Shown: piece by piece, positions 61,104-64,000 of the stretch
How the letters are laid out: each line of letters opens with the position of its first letter
How positions within the stretch are numbered: the first letter of the stretch is position 1
Source: Bacterioplanes sp965233665
Lineage (GTDB): Bacteria > Pseudomonadota > Gammaproteobacteria > Pseudomonadales > Oceanobacteraceae
Direction of reading: 5' to 3'
DNA length: 64,000 nt
NCBI GenBank assembly: GCA_965233665.1
Contig: CBDDTG010000037.1
Coordinates: 1 to 64,000, forward strand
The notes under the pieces: generated by a model
What the model saw: only the letters and a program-made list of their open reading frames with translations
Told to the model about the DNA's origin: nothing
Database searches by the model: none
Program-made: the position numbers and the translations under genes

Positions 61104-62306
61104 GTGCAGGTAACACGCGAACTTTTTGATCAGGTCATGGTGCCAAACTACGCGCCGGCAAAAGTGATTCCGGTACGTGGTGAAGGCTCACGCGTCTGGG
61201 ACCAACAAGGCCAGGAATACATCGACTTTGCCGGTGGCATCGCGGTGAATTGCCTGGGGCACTGTCATCCAGCACTGGTGAAAGCCCTGCAGGAACAGAG
61301 CGAAAAGATCTGGCACTTGGCCAATGTTATGACCAACGAGCCAGCTTTACGTCTGGCGAAAAAACTGACCGATGCTACCTTTGCCGATCAGGTTTACTAC
61401 GCCAACTCGGGTGCAGAAGCCAACGAAGCGGCCCTGAAGCTGGCACGTCGCTGGGCGTTGGATAACTACGGCGAGCACAAAAGCCAAATCATTTCCTTCC
61501 ATAAAGGCTTTCACGGTCGCACCTTCTTTACCGTAACCGTAGGCGGCCAAGCGGCTTACTCCGACGGCTTTGGTCCTAAGCCGGGCGACATTGTGCACGC
61601 CGAGTACAACAATCTGGATAGCCTGCGTGAGCTGATTTCTGACAACACCTGTGCGGTGATGATGGAGCCACTGCAAGGCGAGGGCGGCATCATTCCGCCG
61701 ACGCAAGAATTTGCTCAAGGCGTACGTGAGCTGTGTGACCAGCACAATGCGCTGCTGATCTTTGACGAAGTACAAACCGGTGTTGGCCGTACGGGTCACC
61801 TGTATGCCTACATGGGCCTGGGCGTTACGCCAGACATCTTAAGCACAGCCAAGGCGCTGGGCGGTGGCTTCCCAATTGGTGCCATGTTGACCACCAAAGC
61901 CATTGGCGATCATCTGAAGATCGGTACTCACGGTTCGACTTACGGCGGTAACCCACTAGCGTGCGCGGTGGCGGAAGCAGCGCTGGATACCGTGAACCAG
62001 CCTGAAGTGCTGGAAGGCGTTAAAACGCGTCATCAGCGCTACGTCGATGGTCTTAACGCCATCAACGAAAAGTACTCTGTGTTCAGCGAAATTCGCGGCC
62101 AGGGCTTGCTGATTGGTGCGGCTTTGAATGAGCAATATAAAGGCCGTGCACGCGACTTCTTGCAAGCATCGCTGGCGGAAAATCTGATGGTGCTGATCGC
62201 TGGTGCTGACGTGGTGCGTTTTGCACCGTCGCTGGTGATCCCAGAGCAAGACATCGACGAAGGCCTGCAGCGCTTCGAGCGTGCCGTCGCCAAGGTGGCG
62301 GGCTAA
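61104..62306 (+). CDS. astC: Succinylornithine/acetylornithine aminotransferase
   Basis: AstC transaminates succinylornithine in arginine catabolism; close relatives (ArgD) act on acetylornithine in biosynthesis, and many do both. The 400-residue PLP enzyme has YYANSGAEANEAALKLAR, SFHKGFHGRTFFT, IFDEVQTGVGRTG and the PLP lysine (Lys250) in STAKALGGGFPIGA. GTG 61104 follows AAGAGGA. Its position before astA and astD supports the catabolic role. The gene is 15 bases before astA. Confidence 0.93.
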   Translation: MQVTRELFDQVMVPNYAPAKVIPVRGEGSRVWDQQGQEYIDFAGGIAVNCLGHCHPALVKALQEQSEKIWHLANVMTNEPALRLAKKLTDATFADQVYYANSGAEANEAALKLARRWALDNYGEHKSQIISFHKGFHGRTFFTVTVGGQAAYSDGFGPKPGDIVHAEYNNLDSLRELISDNTCAVMMEPLQGEGGIIPPTQEFAQGVRELCDQHNALLIFDEVQTGVGRTGHLYAYMGLGVTPDILSTAKALGGGFPIGAMLTTKAIGDHLKIGTHGSTYGGNPLACAVAEAALDTVNQPEVLEGVKTRHQRYVDGLNAINEKYSVFSEIRGQGLLIGAALNEQYKGRARDFLQASLAENLMVLIAGADVVRFAPSLVIPEQDIDEGLQRFERAVAKVAG

Positions 62307-62321
62307 GCCCGGGGAGGCTTC

Positions 62322-63359
62322 ATGCTGGTCGTACGCCCGATACAAGCGTCGGATTACCAATCGCTGCGCCATATTGCCATTGAATCAGGCCCAGGTTTCA
62401 CCTCGTTAGTGGATGAGCCGGAACTGTTGCATGGCAAGATCGAGCGCACCCAGCGCAGTTTGGCAGCTGACGTCACCGCACCGGGTGACGAAGGCTACCT
62501 GCTGGTGCTGGAAGACACCGACAGCGGCGAAGTCGTCGGCACCACCGCCATCGAAGCGGCGGTGGGGCAAAAAACGCCGCTCTACCACTACCATGTGGGC
62601 AAGTCGGTGCACCAGTCGGCGCAATTGGGTATCCAAAGCATCGTCACCACCTTGACGGTGTGCAACAACTACATGGGCTGCAGCGAGTTGTGCAGCCTGT
62701 ATTTGCTCGCCAATCACCGCCGCGGCATGGCCGGTCGGCTGTTGTCGAAGGTGCGTTTTTTATTGATGGCGCAGCACCCGCAGCGCTTTTCAGATTTTGT
62801 CATTGCGCAAATGCTAGGCGTGGCGGATGAGCAAGGTGTGTCTCCGTTTTGGAGCTGGTTAGAGCAGCACTTTGTTAAGCTCGATTTCTCGACGGCTAGT
62901 CGCATGGTGGGCTCGGGTAATAAAGCTTTTGTACCTGAGTTAATGCCGCGTCATCCGATTTACAGCAACCTGCTCAGCGAAGAAGCACAGGCCGTTATTG
63001 GCCAGGTGCACAGCAATACTGAGCCGGCGCTGCGCATGCTGAAAAACGAAGGCTTTAACCACCGCGGCTACATTGATTTATTCGATGCCGGCCCCACGGT
63101 AGAAGCACCGCTTAGCAGCATTAAAAGTGTGCGCGACAGCCAGTTAGCGCGGGTGGAATTTGTACCTGAGTGCCAAGGTCAAACCAGCGTCATGGTCAGC
63201 AACACAGGTTTAACGGATTTTCGCGCTTTAATTTGCGAGCACGCCGATTTTAATGCGCAGGATCAATGCTTGATTTTGCCGCAATCGGTACAACCACATT
63301 TAAAAATAAACAACGGCGATGCCGTGCGTTTTCTCGATATGGGGAGGATGTCTGCATGA
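62322..63359 (+). CDS. astA: Arginine N-succinyltransferase
   Basis: AstA transfers succinyl from succinyl-CoA to the alpha-amine of arginine, starting the pathway. The 345-residue protein has the family sequence VVRPIQASDYQSLRHIAIES at the start, FTSLVDEPELLHGKIERTQRS, HRRGMAGRLLSKVRFLLMAQH and NEGFNHRGYIDLFDAGPTVEA. Only a single astA is seen, rather than the two-subunit aruF/aruG set of Pseudomonas. GGGAGG precedes the ATG. The TGA overlaps the astD start (ATGA). Confidence 0.93.
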   Translation: MLVVRPIQASDYQSLRHIAIESGPGFTSLVDEPELLHGKIERTQRSLAADVTAPGDEGYLLVLEDTDSGEVVGTTAIEAAVGQKTPLYHYHVGKSVHQSAQLGIQSIVTTLTVCNNYMGCSELCSLYLLANHRRGMAGRLLSKVRFLLMAQHPQRFSDFVIAQMLGVADEQGVSPFWSWLEQHFVKLDFSTASRMVGSGNKAFVPELMPRHPIYSNLLSEEAQAVIGQVHSNTEPALRMLKNEGFNHRGYIDLFDAGPTVEAPLSSIKSVRDSQLARVEFVPECQGQTSVMVSNTGLTDFRALICEHADFNAQDQCLILPQSVQPHLKINNGDAVRFLDMGRMSA

Positions 63360-64000
63360 CTCCGACACAATTTATTAACGGTACCTGGAGCAGCGGCCAA
63401 GGCTCAGCCATGGCGTCGCTAAACCCAGCGACTGGACAAACCGTTTGGCAAGGCACGAGTGCCAGCCAGGCAGACGTGGATGCTGCCATCAGTGCTGCTC
63501 GTGAAGCTTTTGCCTACTGGTCTGGCTTGAGTTTTGAGCAACGCCTGGAATTAATGCAGGCGTTTAAGCAGCAATTAAGCGAGCACCAAGAAACTCTGGC
63601 AGCGGTTATTTGTGAAGAAACTGGCAAGCCATTATGGGAGTCACGCACCGAAGTGACGGCCATGATGGGTAAAATCGATATTTCGGTGCGTGCTTATGAA
63701 GAACGCACGGGTACCACCGAAAATCCGATGCCGGGTGCGCGTGCTTTTATTCGCCACAAGCCGCACGGCGTGGTGGCGGTATTTGGCCCCTATAACTTCC
63801 CGGGCCACTTGCCCAACGGCCATATTGTTCCTGCGTTGTTGGCGGGCAACTGCGTGGTATTTAAGCCCTCTGAGCTGACGCCAAAAGTGGCGGAATACAC
63901 CGTCAAATTGTGGCAGCAAGCTGGCTTGCCCGATGGTGTATTAAACCTAGTACAAGGTGAAGTAGAGACCGGCAAAGCGCTGGCGTCACACCCGCAAATT
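63356..64000 (+). CDS. astD: Succinylglutamate semialdehyde dehydrogenase, 3' end cut by the window
   Basis: AstD oxidises succinylglutamate semialdehyde with NAD+. Only the first 215 codons are present. They show the aldehyde dehydrogenase N-terminal region: FINGTWSSGQG, NPATGQTVWQGTSASQADVD, EETGKPLWESRTEV and the cofactor-binding stretch GVVAVFGPYNFPGHLPNGH followed by ALLAGNCVVFKPSELTP. The GPYNFPGHLPNGH wording is specific to AstD. The catalytic cysteine lies beyond the window. The ATG overlaps the astA stop. Confidence 0.92.
   Translation, partial: MTPTQFINGTWSSGQGSAMASLNPATGQTVWQGTSASQADVDAAISAAREAFAYWSGLSFEQRLELMQAFKQQLSEHQETLAAVICEETGKPLWESRTEVTAMMGKIDISVRAYEERTGTTENPMPGARAFIRHKPHGVVAVFGPYNFPGHLPNGHIVPALLAGNCVVFKPSELTPKVAEYTVKLWQQAGLPDGVLNLVQGEVETGKALASHPQI

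Noticed and set aside
1..64000. tRNA, rRNA, CRISPR arrays, integrases or complete insertion sequences
   Set aside because: I saw no cloverleaf-flanking signatures, regularly spaced short repeats, or transposase or integrase motifs anywhere in the window.

Overview
The window reads as the chromosome of a marine-type gammaproteobacterium, probably Oceanospirillales-like. This is inferred from the leuA-holD-rimI linkage, the PhoPQ- and RegBA-type regulators, the arginine succinyltransferase (ast) genes, several photolyases, giant cadherin-like/RTX proteins and a bacterial V-type ATPase. Genes are densely packed with many start/stop overlaps. No tRNA, rRNA, CRISPR array or intact insertion sequence was recognised.

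Layout. 1-10.7 kb is a purine catabolism locus: a purine-nucleoside-type ABC ATPase faces away from xdhABC, allantoicase, OHCU decarboxylase, HIU hydrolase, ureidoglycolate lyase, guanine deaminase and a membrane urate hydroxylase with a cytochrome c domain. The divergent promoter region carries a near-perfect RutR-type box and a weaker second copy. Allantoinase is the one route step not seen. 10.7-14.4 kb holds two small genes, a PepSY-like protein with a PhoP/PhoQ-like two-component system, and two lipoproteins. 14.4-21.7 kb holds a chemoreceptor and an operon of four related secreted proteins preceded by a lux-box-like palindrome. 21.8-25.1 kb is leuA, a HolD-like gene, rimI and a frameshifted membrane protein gene, followed by a MITE-like element. 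25.4-29.8 kb holds redox sensors RegBA and the molybdate importer ModABC, which would supply the cofactor metal of xanthine dehydrogenase. 29.9-35.4 kb holds an enoyl-CoA hydratase and a four-gene photolyase/cryptochrome operon. 35.6-49.2 kb is a surface or secretion locus: two convergent giant DUF4347/cadherin-like/RTX/DUF4214 proteins whose 3' ends share a perfect 71-bp inverted repeat, plus three secreted tail-collar-fold proteins. 49.4-51.9 kb holds lipA, a periplasmic binding protein and a DCC-family protein. 52.0-59.5 kb is a seven-gene V-type ATPase operon in the order B-D-I-K-E-(C-like)-A. 59.5-64 kb holds the ast genes with an Lrp-type regulator.

Data quality matters for interpretation. 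Eleven frameshifts lie in the first 4.1 kb (ABC ATPase, xdhA, xdhB), and every one is a missing base. One more missing base is inferred at 24.5 kb, and the cry-DASH gene carries two extra bases in poly-T runs. This pattern looks more like base-calling error than gene decay, so these genes may be intact in the organism.
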